DNA of 64,000 nt from Klebsormidium nitens. Taxonomy: Eukaryota; Streptophyta; Klebsormidiophyceae; Klebsormidiales; Klebsormidiaceae. The stretch covers positions 1-64,000 of the forward strand of contig DF237241.1 of assembly GCA_000708835.1 (NCBI GenBank), given 5' to 3'. Shown in pieces: positions 52,912 through 64,000 of this stretch (its first letter is position 1; each line of letters starts with the position of its first letter). The notes under the pieces are model-generated. The model worked only from the letters and a program-made list of their open reading frames with translations, searched no databases and had not been told where the DNA came from. A program made the translations under genes and the position numbers.

Positions 52912-53433
52912 TGCTCCGCTTACTGATTGTCCAACTCGTCCTTGAACGTTTCACAACCAGTGCCTCTAAGTCTTCTACCACAGGACTCGTTGCAACCATG
53001 ATGATGATCGCCTCTCCTTTATTGTTGTGTTGCACTTGAAGTTGCAGCTGCGAAGTACCTACCACAGGCTTAAATTCAGGCCTGTGCCAGAAATTAAGCT
53101 TAAATAATAAATTGCACAATCGCAGGGTAAATATTTGCAGCTCATGCATGTACCGTAGATCGATTCACGGGTTTCCTTTTGAGCTTTGTAATTTTTTCCT
53201 TAAGCAGATATCTACGTAATTGCTTGGTTTCTTTGGCCTGGGCCCGAAGGGTTGTGAACTTGTCATACCTATTTGAAAATTTTCAAGTTTCATCCGCTTA
53301 TATATGTAGCAGATGAATATGTTAGAAATTACACCGAGCAAGTGAATTCTTTCCGCTTCAACCTCAACCCCAGCTGTGAGGTCCAGCTGAAGCACTGCCA
53401 GCATTGCAGAACGCCAGCTTGTGAGGACCGCAT
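52912..53433. promoter_or_regulatory. Divergent promoter region, CD2BP2-like (-) and FAX1-like (+)
   Basis: 522 bp separates the two start codons. Both 5' UTRs must lie here. No strong core promoter motif was identified. Confidence 0.4.
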
Positions 53434-56326
53434 GTGGTTTGCGGCCTGGCCTTTCTGAGGAGCATGGCGAGCTCGTGCTTAAGACAATCTTTTATGCAGA
53501 ACATTAGCTCGGTGGCAGCATTGGATGCGCGGAGCCAGTCCGAACTAGATTGTTCTACAAGCTTCTCTTGCAGGGCCAGTTCCTCGCTCGCCGCTCCTTC
53601 CTGCTTGGACAATTCTCTGATTAGTCGAGGCTTCCAGTCAAGCAGGTTCCTCTGGCATCTTGGCAGAATGGACGCCAATCTCCTCAGATCTCGGAGCAAG
53701 CAGAGCAGATCAACCAGAGCAGCTGTTGGCGATCAGGTGAGGGCAAATGTATCAGTTTCACAAGAGGTTCCATCAGGATCACTGCGACAGTGGCCTTCAT
53801 CTCTTTGTCCATCTAGTTATTTTGACAATACGGTAAGTTTGTCACTGGTGGTGGTATACTGTATGTGGTACTGTTGACGTACACATGAGGAGCGATAAAT
53901 TTGCCTAAGAATGTTGGGTGCAGATATAGATGAATGAATATGGAAGCACACAGGACCTGCACTTTTCCCCCTCTTTGATTCTCCAGTCTGACTATTTCCA
54001 CGAGCTGCATAGGACAAGGTCCAGCAATATTCATCACCAACATGGCACGAGTCGCTTGGAACAGAAACTTGGAACCATCATTCAACCTTCCTCTGTTCAC
54101 TCAATCCATTTCATTGCAGGGTTCCGCTGAAGATCTGGTGAAAGCCTCGACTGGAAGCCCAGGATGGACAGCAGAAGGAGAAAACCAGGCAGCAAGTATA
54201 ACTGACCTCAGCCAAGTGAGGTCTGGACTGACAATGTCTGTCGGTAGTGATGTGGGGGTGTACCAGAGTTATTGGAACTTCAAACTTCCTCATGTTGGCT
54301 TCAGTAATTGTCTCAATTCTGCCCCCATTTTCTGGCATGTCATCCTGCATCGCAGGATCCCCCACAATGCACCTCAAGAGCTGGAATGTAGGGAAATGCT
54401 TCTTGGAAACCTTGGTGATGAGCTTTCTTCAACGAGTGATGCTGCGCCATGAGAGTTCTCCGGGGTGGGCCTTTTCATGAGGCACAATCACACTGCGAGC
54501 AAGTTATATTCACGAAGGAACGTTGAACCTTTGATCTGTTGTATCAAACATTTCAAAACACAATCTACAGAGATTGCACTGGACTGACAACTCTGCTGTG
54601 CTTCTGGCAGCCTGTAAGCGATGGAGCACCGCTGCTGGAAGCGCCAGCCTCGGTACAGGAGATGGCAGAAGCAGCCGTGGGAGCACATTCTGATGAAGCC
54701 GTCAAGAAGGGCGCCTTGATCCACGATTTCTGCTTTGGAATACCATACGGTAAGTTCCATGTCAAGTGACAGACAACAATCTTTGTTCTGTTCCCACGAA
54801 ACTTTACACTGGCTTAGTCATTTACTTTGGTTCAATGATTTGCCAGCCCTACCCCATTCCTTCCATATCCGAGTTACCATGTTGGTGTCATTTTCCACGC
54901 AGCCAAGAAAGGCTTCTCACTTGGGCCGAAAACAGAGCCTGTGCACAGAAAATCAAGTTCAATTCCCTCGATTGAGAATTCCACCTTCTTTTCCCACCTG
55001 CTACCGAGGCACAACCCGCCCATGGCATACACACACCAATCCATCCCCACTCCGTAAAGCACACCGAATCAACATGCGCCCCGCGTTGGATGCAGGATCA
55101 GTCCTTGCTCTGGGCGGCGTGATCTGGTACTTTGTCAAGCGGCAGCCGGTTTCCCTCTGGCACGGGCTAGCACTGGGCCTCACACAGCTGCTGCTCAGTG
55201 CCCAGAGCCTCAAGGCTTGGAAAAAGGGGGCCTCGTCATTTCCATACATCCTGGGGTCGCTGGGTAAGTACGTCGGTCATTGCAATCTGATCAAGATTTT
55301 ACTTTCGAAGCATAATCTTTGGCATGCGGTTATACCCTCTCTGTGCACTCAACCTTGACTTCGATTGAAGTCACGGAAGTTCCAGGTGAATGCTGTGCGA
55401 TCTGTTGGAAAGATGGTCGAGCCTAATGAACCTCAGTGCCCTCTTCTTGGAGTCGTACAAGAGTCGAGGAGTTCAACTTTTAGCCTTGCTCCTGTTCAGG
55501 ACAACGTGCTCACTTAGCTCGGCAGGCTCACCTCAGGATGTCTGTAACTATCGATCCCGAAAATACTGACTTCGAAAACTCAAATCTTAGCTTGGAATGG
55601 GCGGGTGTGTCAGGCGAACCGCTTCGAAGCTCGGTCTCATCAGATGCATGAACGAAAAGAGTCCGATTTGTTGCGGGACAAGTAAGTAGATCCCGGATGC
55701 TAAGCATTTGACCTTCGTTTCCAGGCATTGCCCTCTTCCTGACCGTGACCAAGGGACGAGCCTTTGCGCAAGTAAGCTGCTAGTCTTCAAACAGACGCTT
55801 CATGTCTTGCACTGGAGCTTTTCTATCCTTAGTCATTTTCTTGTTGTCAATTGGCGACCTCCTTGGACATTCTTGATAGCGACTTTGCAGTTCCACGACG
55901 TACTGACGGGTTCTGTATCTGAAACTCACTCCCTTTCCTGTTCTCTCTCCAGGGCGCACCCTTCCTTCCGATGGGGCTCACAGCGTTGACCAGGTAAGGG
56001 GTATCCTCCTTTTCAAGCAGTCGAAGATCGAGCCATTTTGGAACCGCCTTGGTTGAAGCACTCCGAGGGACTTCGCCGTCTCATGAGGTGCTCGTTAGTA
56101 TAATGGACCTATACTCATCAGGCCTGCTCTCATTCGGCTCTATCCTTGGCGCGCACTCATTGACGGTGTGCTGTTGTCATCGTGCTTCGAACAGTCAATC
56201 TTGAGCTGGCAGCTAAGCTTGGTGTCTTTGCGGATTTGCAGCATTCTGATGGCGCTCTTCTTCTTCTACGTCCTTCTTGCCGGCGGCAACCCACCACCCA
56301 AGGCCAACAAGGCGCCTGCAGTTTGA
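53434..56326 (+). CDS. FAX1: Plastid fatty-acid exporter, FAX1-like (TMEM14 family)
   Basis: FAX1 proteins sit in the chloroplast inner envelope and export free fatty acids. Seven exons: 53434..53736, 54120..54215, 54611..54749, 55096..55263, 55725..55771, 55953..55993, 56242..56326, joining to 292 residues. The N-terminal ~100 residues are rich in Ser, Arg and Leu, like a transit peptide. Met11 (MASSCLRQSF, at 53464) is an equally plausible start. A linker with a short acidic helix (about 144-165, LEAPASVQEMAEAAVG) precedes four hydrophobic segments: about 181-193, 199-218, 228-244 and 266-279. SSFPYILGSLG and the C-terminal LLAGGNPPPK match FAX1. The gene is divergent from the CD2BP2-like gene and convergent with the bZIP gene. 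Confidence 0.92.
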
Positions 56327-56925
56327 ACTGGACGGAACCAAATCGGCTGGCATGAATAATAACGGACTGACTCTTAGTGCATGTAACCATGGAACTTTTC
56401 TGAGTCCGTTCAGGGCTCAATTGATAATTACTTGCCAGGTTTACAACTATAAAAGCAAGCGAACGTTTTTTGTTTCTCTCTATCTTCTTCAAAAAGAATC
56501 GTCTAGATTGATTATGATGCACTGAACTGTGAGTCCGTGACAATACATGTTGCTCTGGTCGCATCTTGCAAACCACATGCGCTGCACATATGCTATACGT
56601 CCCATATCTAGCTGGTGGCTAAACCAGTTCACTCACATGGACTGCATATGGATGATACCAACAAGAGAGCTTCGAAGCATTTTGAGCTGTCGACTTCAGG
56701 CCCTATACATATGTGCTAAAACAGAGACTAAATGTCCCATTTTCCTGTTTCTTAAACCTTTCCTGTAGTAAACTTTTAGAACCTTCTGTCACGTCCGGCA
56801 TCTGTTGTGGCAACCCTGGCCCCCCCTATGCAGTACATACACACATGCACGTCACCACCGACGTTATGACATTTCGAAGCATGCAACTATCGATCTGTGC
56901 AAAGTATCCCTGCACGAGGGCCTTA
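56327..56925. other. Convergent intergenic region, FAX1-like to bZIP
   Basis: 600 bp between two stop codons. It should contain both 3' UTRs. Nothing else was recognised. Confidence 0.5.
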
Positions 56926-59900
56926 TTATGATCCACCTGGTGGAGCTTCTCCTGACACCGGCACATCGCCTTTCGGCTCTTGCTCGGGAACCCCGTTGGT
57001 TCCTGCTTCCTCGGGCGGATCTGTAGTGCTCGCTGGTTCCAGGGCCTCCTCAGCTGGAGCTGTATCCGTTGCTGTCAAGTTCTCAACCGACATCGCTGTT
57101 GCAAGTGGCGGATCCGCAGGATCAACGGGCGCAGCTGATAAAGGCTCGCTTGCCCCCTCAGCACTGGCCAAGCGAACAGGGTCTAAACCAGCCCCCTGAA
57201 CCTGCAGCCAGAAATATCGAGCATGGATTAAATGCTGCCGGTAGAGCGTGGGTTGAATGCTAACGGTGTGTATACTATCCACAGGCCAATCTGAAGCAGT
57301 TAAGAGTGAACATTCAACACACCTCTCTCTTTGTCCGGACCACCACAATGAGCGCCGGTGATTGCAATTCCTCAACAAGAACCTCGAAGTTCCCCGCTTT
57401 GCCCTACAACAAGCAAAAGACCAAGCCTTTCGCAGCCACCCCACCTGAGCAATGAGCGCCACGATGTCCTGCGTAAGCAGCGCCACCCGCTCCGAGAGGC
57501 GCTGCACCTCCGCCTTGAGGTTGCTGTTCTCAACCGACAGGTTGTTCTTTACGCGGCCCAGGTCCTCCGACTCGGCCTGCTTGCGAAGCCGCGAGCGCCG
57601 CGCCGACTCCCGGTTGCTCTGCTTCCGCCGCTGCCGCTTCAGCTCGCGCTCGTCCAGGAAAGGGCCTGCCCCCAGGTCGCCATTCAGCGCGGAGGCGCTC
57701 CCCCTACGAACCCCAATCTGCAGAGTAGGGGTCAAGGGTTTGCACCACTTTTGGCAGGGGAATCAAGCAGCGTATTGGAGAAGCTCCAACGTACGAGCGG
57801 TGGGGACGCGTGAACGGTGCGATACGATGCGATGGAGCTGTGATTGGAACAAGATTGTCACCATGCCGGGAATCACTGCCCCCTGTCCGCAATCAGGGGG
57901 TTCAATATCGGAGAAGGGTCCCGAAGCCAACTTTTTAGACCGAGGAATTCCCCAACTGCTGCTTCTACAATTGGGCGCTGAAACAGGTATGATTGAGCAG
58001 ACTGGTACGCTCAGTTTGTCAAAACGGCTTGGTTCCAGAAAGGGGGTGATGGATGTTCCTTCTAAAGAACCAGGAATGATACTGCTTAAATCGATCTACA
58101 ACAAAAGCCCTGTCTTCAGGATTCCGCAAAAAGGAGTGAGCCCAGCAGGCTTACTGCGAAGCCCGTCAGGTCACTGACATCCTTTTGAGCCACCTTATCG
58201 AAGCCCCAGAACGATAAAGAACTACGCTCTCAGACCTGCGCCACCTAGCCACTCTCCCTAAGATACGATCTTTGAGCCGCCACTCAAAATTTCAGCTGTC
58301 AAACATTGGCCTTGCCTTGTGGGTTTGGTTCCAAGGACCTACTTCTTTCTGTCATCCTCCCATCCTGGATTCTGAAAGCACCTTATGAGGACCCTCTGTT
58401 GACTCACCCCCCATTGTAACTCTCCTCCCGGACCATACGTATAAGTGGCGGGGCCACTGGGCCCCGAGTTCCCATCACCCCTCTGCACGATGCACAGAGC
58501 AGAATAAGGTGCGCCAGCATACAACTCGAGACAGTGATGCGGTGTCCTTGCACTCATTCTGACCACTCAATTGAGGGGGTTTCAACATTCAGTGTTAGCT
58601 GAGGGCAGCATCACTACACCAAGTGTGTTGCAAACGTGCTGTTGAAATGGCCTATGAGTCATCGGATGCACACGTTGCCTTTGCACAGAGTGGCCCCCAA
58701 GAACCGCCCACAATCAGTATCGTTTTGCATCAAACGTTCAGCTTCTCAAAAGGCCCCACCGCAACTTACCCCGTCGTCCCCACTGCTACCCGAGTCACTG
58801 CCGCTCGACCTTCTTGTGTTTAGGTTACCAGAGCCACCCTCAGCACCGGTTGGCTGCACACAGAATCCTCTGGCTCAGCTCAGAATTGGTGAGATCAAAT
58901 CTGTTGCAGACATGGCTTGCCTGTACTTGAACTAAGATGTGACGCGGCTTTCAACAAAATCGACAGGATGCTTAAACCCTGAATGCCTCTGAGAACAAGA
59001 ATTTGCTTATCCACAATGAGAGCAATTGCCTGGCACCAGAAGAGAGCTCAAGCACAAACCCAAGATGCGGAATGCATGCACAAGCGCCCCGCATACCAAA
59101 AGTAGGTAAGAATCATAGCTTTCAATTAACTGAGTGGCAGTCTTGGAGTAAGCCTGCGATCTTGAAAACGCTTGACGGAACCATGCTGATCTGAAAGTTC
59201 GGGCATCACCTTGGGGGGCGTGGCTGCGTAATAAGCAGGAGCTGCTCCGGGTGCCGGGGGGGGAGGATATCCAGGGTAATATGCTCCTGGTGCTCCATAA
59301 GGCACCATCATAGCCGGCTGGGGTCCCCACATGTAAGGGGGATGGTGCGGGCCATAATAGGCGCCGGGATATGGGACCGGGACTTTATATTGGGCTTGCT
59401 GCACGGGCGAGAGGAGCACAAAACCTCAATTGTACAAACAAGGTCTTTGGGAGTCGAGCAGTACATTAAATGGTTAATTTAAGGGACTGTGGCCACTTGC
59501 AGGTAGCTCTGCGATTGCAATAGATGCTGCACTCTGACGGATGCTGCACGGTAGATCTGAGCATTGACCTCGTCAAGTGTCTGGTAGCAGGCCTACCTGG
59601 ATGGCTGGGTTTTGCTCAGCTGCCTGATCTGCAGACTCTCTTGCGGCAGGGACTGCGCAGGCAGAGGGATTAGCAATACTGAGCTGGCAGATCATAATTC
59701 TAAATCTGCGGCTTGAATGCATTCTGGTCACTGTTAATCTCTCTTTAAGTCCTCTTCAATTTTTACCATTGGTAAACCAATGCAAAGATGAAGATAATCT
59801 GATCGTAGCTCTGATAAACTGCGCCTGATCTTGCTGTGGTTGGCTCCATCCCATCAAGACGACAGGATCAGCACGCAAGCTAGATTGTTTTAGAGAACCA

Positions 59901-60115
59901 TCAGAGGCTATCAACGATCTGAGGGATCACCTTGAGAATTTTGAGCATTTCAGCGAGGTAGCTTTTGTTTTAGAAAAGTGCCCCTTCGTACAATGCGTCA
60001 AGATCAGAGCCAAGAGCATCCACAAAAAGCTTTTGAGAAACTTAGAAAGCATACCTGCACCCACTAGAGCAGGCTCGGTGCCAAACTGCGTGGATGCATT
60101 TCCTGTCTCAGCCAT
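56926..60115 (-). CDS. G-box-binding bZIP transcription factor (GBF / group G type)
   Basis: Eight exons: 60055..60115, 59597..59652, 59210..59398, 58770..58853, 58408..58482, 57445..57717, 57323..57403, 56926..57201, joining to 364 residues. Residues 40-102 form a Pro/Tyr/Gly-rich MFMR-like activation region ([20 protein letters not shown]). A Ser/Gly/Asp-rich linker ([13 protein letters not shown]) follows. The basic region [16 protein letters not shown] has N190 and R198 in the N-x7-R spacing. The zipper carries leucines at 208, 215, 222, 229 and 236. Such factors bind ACGT-core G-boxes as dimers and act in light and stress responses. The acidic, Pro/Ala-rich C-terminus is long and of unknown role. 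Exons 4 and 5 rest on phase and composition rather than strong conservation. Confidence 0.93.
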
Positions 60116-61234
60116 TTTGTGTCAAGCTGCTGGTGCTTCTGTGATATGCTGCTTTGATGCAGAAGTGTCTTGCATACAACAATCTCTTCGATGATAAGAC
60201 AGCAAAACTATCACGGTTTATGCTCTAAACCTTTCAAGCCTGCATGGTTCTTGAAAAGTCACGGTTGACCCATGAAGGGGGCACTGACTTTATTTTCAAT
60301 CAACGGGTAATCTTTCTGGATCACTTCTTCAGCAACTACAGCTTTTTCTGCAATCACAAGCGTGCATTGAATAGAGACGCCTGCCCCGTACTTCGCCCCC
60401 GAGCTGCACAAGGGCACGATGAGTCCTTTTCCACAAACCGTATTCCTCCTTTTCTTACTCAACCTGCAACCCAGAACAGTGGCCCCCGAATCGACCTGCG
60501 TGGGATCCCCAACTACGGAACCGGTACGTGCTCTCCTTCACAACTCTCATGCAGCTAGAACGTTCAACAAAATACTTTTCAAACAAAGAGGCACGCCATG
60601 GCCATGCAGCCCACTCCCCTTCGCAATGCTCCTTCTGCGCAGGTTTTCGAATTCCCCAGTGTCCACCTCGACTGCTGCGTGTCTCATCGGACGGTTTAAA
60701 GTCATTCTAAGCCTCACCGGCCGTCGGTGAGGCCAGCGCGACCCGGAAAAGAAGCTGACGTGGCGGATCCTCTGCCAGCTCACATGTTCAAACCTCCGTA
60801 ACCCGCATTGTGCTGAAGCTGGTGCCGGTCGCACTGGCGGCCGCGAAACGGTTCGTGCGCGCGGTAATATTCGCATTTGCTTAGCATTTATTCAGGTAAA
60901 TCTATAATTAGGCGGTATACAAATACCGGTAGTGTCAATCTCGATCCGATCTGATTTGATGGCGATTTAGGAATTTGGGATGCTGAGAATTTGCACCGTA
61001 TCTTCTGCTCTTTCAGTGTGGACTTGCTGTGACCTGTGACAGAAGGAAGGTAGGTGGGTACAATACGGGCAGGCTGCAGGGAAGTTGGCGGGGCACTTGC
61101 ATCTTTCCTTTTCTTTAGGAGACAGGTAAAACAGGGGTATAATAAACGTGAGCAATCGACTGAGCACCAACAGCTACGGGGTGTCCTTGTTAGGTTAATC
61201 AGAAAGGGACGGACTACTGTCAGTTGCGGGAAAG
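60116..61234. promoter_or_regulatory. Divergent promoter region, bZIP (-) and prion-like gene (+)
   Basis: 1.1 kb between start codons. No conserved ORF or RNA gene was seen. Core promoter motifs are not clear. Confidence 0.4.
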
Positions 61235-62859
61235 ATGGCGGACCTCAGGGCTCATCTCTTTTCAGAGGCAGAGCGGGCGTTGCAGACTCTCCTGGACAAT
61301 CATGTGGTGTCTGCGCCTACGCATGCATCTGCTGTCAGCATCCTGAAGCACGAGCGGGACGGAACGCCAGTCGCAGTGCCTCCAAGGTAGGCATAGCAGA
61401 CAAGGTGCTGCTGTGCAGATCTGCCACAGTCCCTGTGATATGTAACCTATCCGCATGATGATTGGAACTGATGGAGAACTCGATGCTTGAGATCATTGAG
61501 AGGCATTGCGGAGCGTCCTTCTTGATGTGCGTTGCAAAACAGCACTTGATGGACGACTTTTACGTCTCTAGTATAAACCCAGGCCTCGACTCGCTGTCCC
61601 TCCAAACAAGTCCCCGTGCTTTCTGCACCCTTGTCTTTCGTGTTACTGCCCCGGGTGTTCAAAGTGATGGTCAAAGTGTGTCCTAAAAGCAGTGAAATAC
61701 TCATGATGTCAATCTGCAAATCCCTCAGCATCCTCCTTGTTTATTATCTTTTTGGCCATTGTGGCTGGTCATCAGCACAACCAGAACCCCTTTGCTCACC
61801 ACCTTCTTCGGACGCATCATCGCAGCGGCGCTCCTCCGGAGCCTCTTGGCGGTGCAGACCCCGCCCTAAAAGCGTACCTCTTGAAGGAGGCGGAGAGGGA
61901 GCTGCAGAACCTGCACGACAACAGATTTTTGACCCCTGATAGCCACGCCCGCATCACCGCGCTCCTCCAGCAAACCAGGGACGAGAAGGGCATCCCGCAG
62001 GCTCCCCCCGTGGGGTACATCCCGCCGGTCTCTGCATATTCGCCAAGCACCCAGCCTCAAGTGTAAGCTTCTAATCCTGACCAGCTTCAACGACTCAGAG
62101 GCATTCCATTGCACTCTGATTTATTTCTGTGCCGCTGGCCACTAAAGCCACGTGTCCACTTGAGTCCTGCATCACGTGCTTTAGCCATTCTGGCTACAGA
62201 AGTCTTCAGTCCACTTGAGTCCTGCATCATGCACTCGAGTTAGTGCAAGATTCTCGGGGGGCTTTCATAGCCAAGTGCCCGTCCCCCGGTGGTAATGTGG
62301 CTGGTGTGACTCCTGCAGATTCCAAGGCTATGCATACCAGCCAGCTGCTTACGCCCCCGGCTACCCGCAACCTGGGTATGGCGGATACGCCCCTGCGTAT
62401 GACCAGCAAGGCCAGTACGGGTATCCCCCGGGACAGTACGGCCAGCAGCCTCCTTCCGGCCAATATGGACCTCCCCCCGGACAGTATGGTCAGCAGCCGC
62501 AGTACGGACAGCCCTACGGACAGCCCTATCCTTACTCCCAGCAGTATCCCCAGCAATACTCACAGCAACAGCCGAATGTCAACAACCCAGGTATCGTAGG
62601 CACACCAAATGTGACCCCGCTACCACCCCCCGAGCCTTCCAAGCCGCAGGCACAGGCACCCCCCCCGGCACCTGCACCTGCGCCTGCGCACGCTGCTCCA
62701 GCGGGGCCAAAGCCCCCATCGCAGTGGGGCCAGTTTGCGGGCCGCATGGGGAACAACATTGCGAATGGTATGTCATCTGGCTTCGGGTGGACCATGGGCG
62801 GGAACGTTGCGAACGAGGTCTTCCACGACACAATGCACGCGATCCACAAGATCACATAA
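61235..62859 (+). CDS. Gln/Tyr/Pro-rich prion-like protein with duplicated helical motif
   Basis: Three exons: 61235..61386, 61826..62062, 62319..62859, joining to 309 residues. No plant family was recognised. A helical motif occurs twice: EAERALQTLLDNHVVS at 11-26 and EAERELQNLHDNRFLT at 72-87, each followed by a second helix. A low-complexity segment (about 130-210) has many QYG, PPGQYG and QQ units. A Pro/Ala linker (PPPAPAPAPA) follows. The C-terminus, WGQFAGRMGNNIANG then GFGWTMGGNVANEVF, resembles the Gly-rich glycine-zipper-like C-terminus of fungal Lsb1/Pin3 proteins, but the SH3 domain of those proteins is absent. A hydrophobic role or membrane association of the C-terminus is inferred. 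The acceptor of exon 2 was chosen by phase; nearby AGs at 61775 and 61784 are out of frame. Confidence 0.78.
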
Positions 62860-64000
62860 TCTATTCTTGAGTGCTCAGGTGGGGCTTGTGTCAGAATGGA
62901 GGAAACGGAGGATTGCAGGCCACCAATGTGCCCACCTGTTGCATGACCTGTACCATATGCTCGCGGGGAGTGTTGCTGGTGGCTCGCCCTAGTTTCCGGA
63001 TGAGGACAATTGTCCTCACATCGTAAGACTGATTGATGACAACAGGACTAAGTCTGTACTTATTCAGAAGTGCACTTGCCAAGAGATTCACAACTGAACG
63101 TCATCGCCGCAACAAACTGAAATTCTTAGAACTTCTAAGGTCCAAAGTGCAGCGTTTAAGGAGCTTTTACTAAGCACTTAATCGCGTTTCGATCCGGTAG
63201 GAAACACATGGCTTCTGCATCAGCGAGCTCTGTACATGGTACGGTCAATTCCCCACTTAGCCAATAGTTGAGTTGTATCACGCAAGCCACTAGAATTGAA
63301 AGAAGGCATATGAGTCGCTCTGGCACCTTCCCAACATGGAGTTTCGACATTACCCCTCGAACTTGCAGTGTTCTAGCTTGACTTTCCACATATCTCCTTC
63401 CTTAGAAATGTTGTCCGCGGGTGCCTGAATCCCTTGGATGACACCCAATGTAGACGACATATGACATGAGCCCAAGTCTCTTATTTGCATGTGATACAGC
63501 TTGCAGCATATTCAAGAATTCCTTAAAGCCGGTGTACATTGCAATCGTACATTGAACATGTTCAATTGTCGGACATGGTAATGATGTCGGATGGATAATC
63601 GTTTCTATATATAAGCGCAGACGGTGAAAGTCGATCATTCTTCGCCTATGGATGATATTGCACTGCATAGTAAAATTATATCGATCCATAACTTACAGCT
63701 GTAGAGTCGAGCATGTGTGACAAACTATCCTGGGCCCGGGCGGCCCGGGTAGCTGCCGCGGAGATCGTGCGGATCCAAGCCATCATGACATGGCGGCTAT
63801 ATAACTAGGGTGCATTCAGTACATAATAAAAGCTATAGAAGTTAACATCATTCCATCTGCCAGCTAGCTCATAAGGCGGCCACAGCCGGATATGCGAGCA
63901 GGTTGCATGATGTATATATTGCGGGACCCATTGTTAGGATCGACTTTCTTTTGCTGAATAAAAGTAAGTGTTTCAATCGAAGCTTAGTATGCAGTTCAGT
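62860..64000. other. 3' flank, no gene recognised
   Basis: The left part should be the 3' UTR of the prion-like gene. The rest is A+T-richer, with one GC palindrome (cccgggcggcccggg near 63735-63749). No ORF with recognisable motifs reaches the window end. Confidence 0.5.

Noticed and set aside
61776-61825. Earlier acceptors for exon 2 of the prion-like gene (after AG at 61775 or 61784)
   Set aside because: They would break the reading frame set by exon 1; the acceptor at 61825 keeps it.

Overview
The window is nuclear DNA from a photosynthetic eukaryote of the streptophyte (plant) lineage. The evidence is dense spliceosomal introns (mostly 150-500 bp, GT-AG with two GC-AG), a plant group C MAP kinase, an OTU7-type deubiquitinase with a SEC-C tail, a G-box-type bZIP factor and a plastid fatty-acid exporter. 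Short introns, close gene packing and mixed GC content suggest a compact genome such as a klebsormidiophyte-like streptophyte alga. A bryophyte or lycophyte cannot be excluded. No prokaryotic, organellar or viral sequence was seen. All exon joins were worked out by hand from splice signals, reading phase and family knowledge.

Layout. 0.1-3.6 kb (+): RPT4, a 26S proteasome base ATPase. 4.7-8.0 kb (-): 20S proteasome subunit alpha-7 (PAG1), tail to tail with RPT4. 8.2 kb (+): tRNA-Arg(ACG). 9.3-12.0 kb (-): group C MAP kinase. 14.3-18.5 kb (-): OTU deubiquitinase with SEC-C motif. 19.2-28.7 kb (+): a 16-exon type II membrane protein with a GT2-like glycosyltransferase domain, a beta-sandwich carbohydrate-binding-like domain and a Cys-rich tail. 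30.5-47.4 kb (-): a 27-exon gene for a 1949-residue coiled-coil protein with a plastid-transit-like N-terminus and two zinc-ribbon-like CxxC/CxxC modules. 47.4-49.3 kb: long intergenic stretch with a MITE-like inverted-repeat element and a TATA box followed by a strong hairpin. 49.3-52.9 kb (-): CD2BP2/LIN1-like U5 snRNP factor with an OCRE-like C-terminus. 53.4-56.3 kb (+): FAX1-like plastid fatty-acid exporter (TMEM14 family). 56.9-60.1 kb (-): GBF-type bZIP. 61.2-62.9 kb (+): Gln/Tyr/Pro-rich, prion-like protein. The last 1.1 kb holds no recognised gene.

Three of the first four protein genes belong to the ubiquitin-proteasome system (19S ATPase, 20S subunit, deubiquitinase). Whether this clustering is functional is unknown.

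The most unusual locus is the 17-kb coiled-coil gene. Eighteen of its exons are divergent copies of one coiled-coil module (typically 198 nt, 66 residues) with a central DFDLTH-like signature. A separate four-exon block was also duplicated in order. Every junction downstream of exon 2 is phase 0, so any internal exon there can be skipped without a frameshift. Zinc ribbons, a possible plastid address and an expandable filament-like rod make a candidate for an undescribed plastid structural or nucleoid-tethering protein; that role is inference only.
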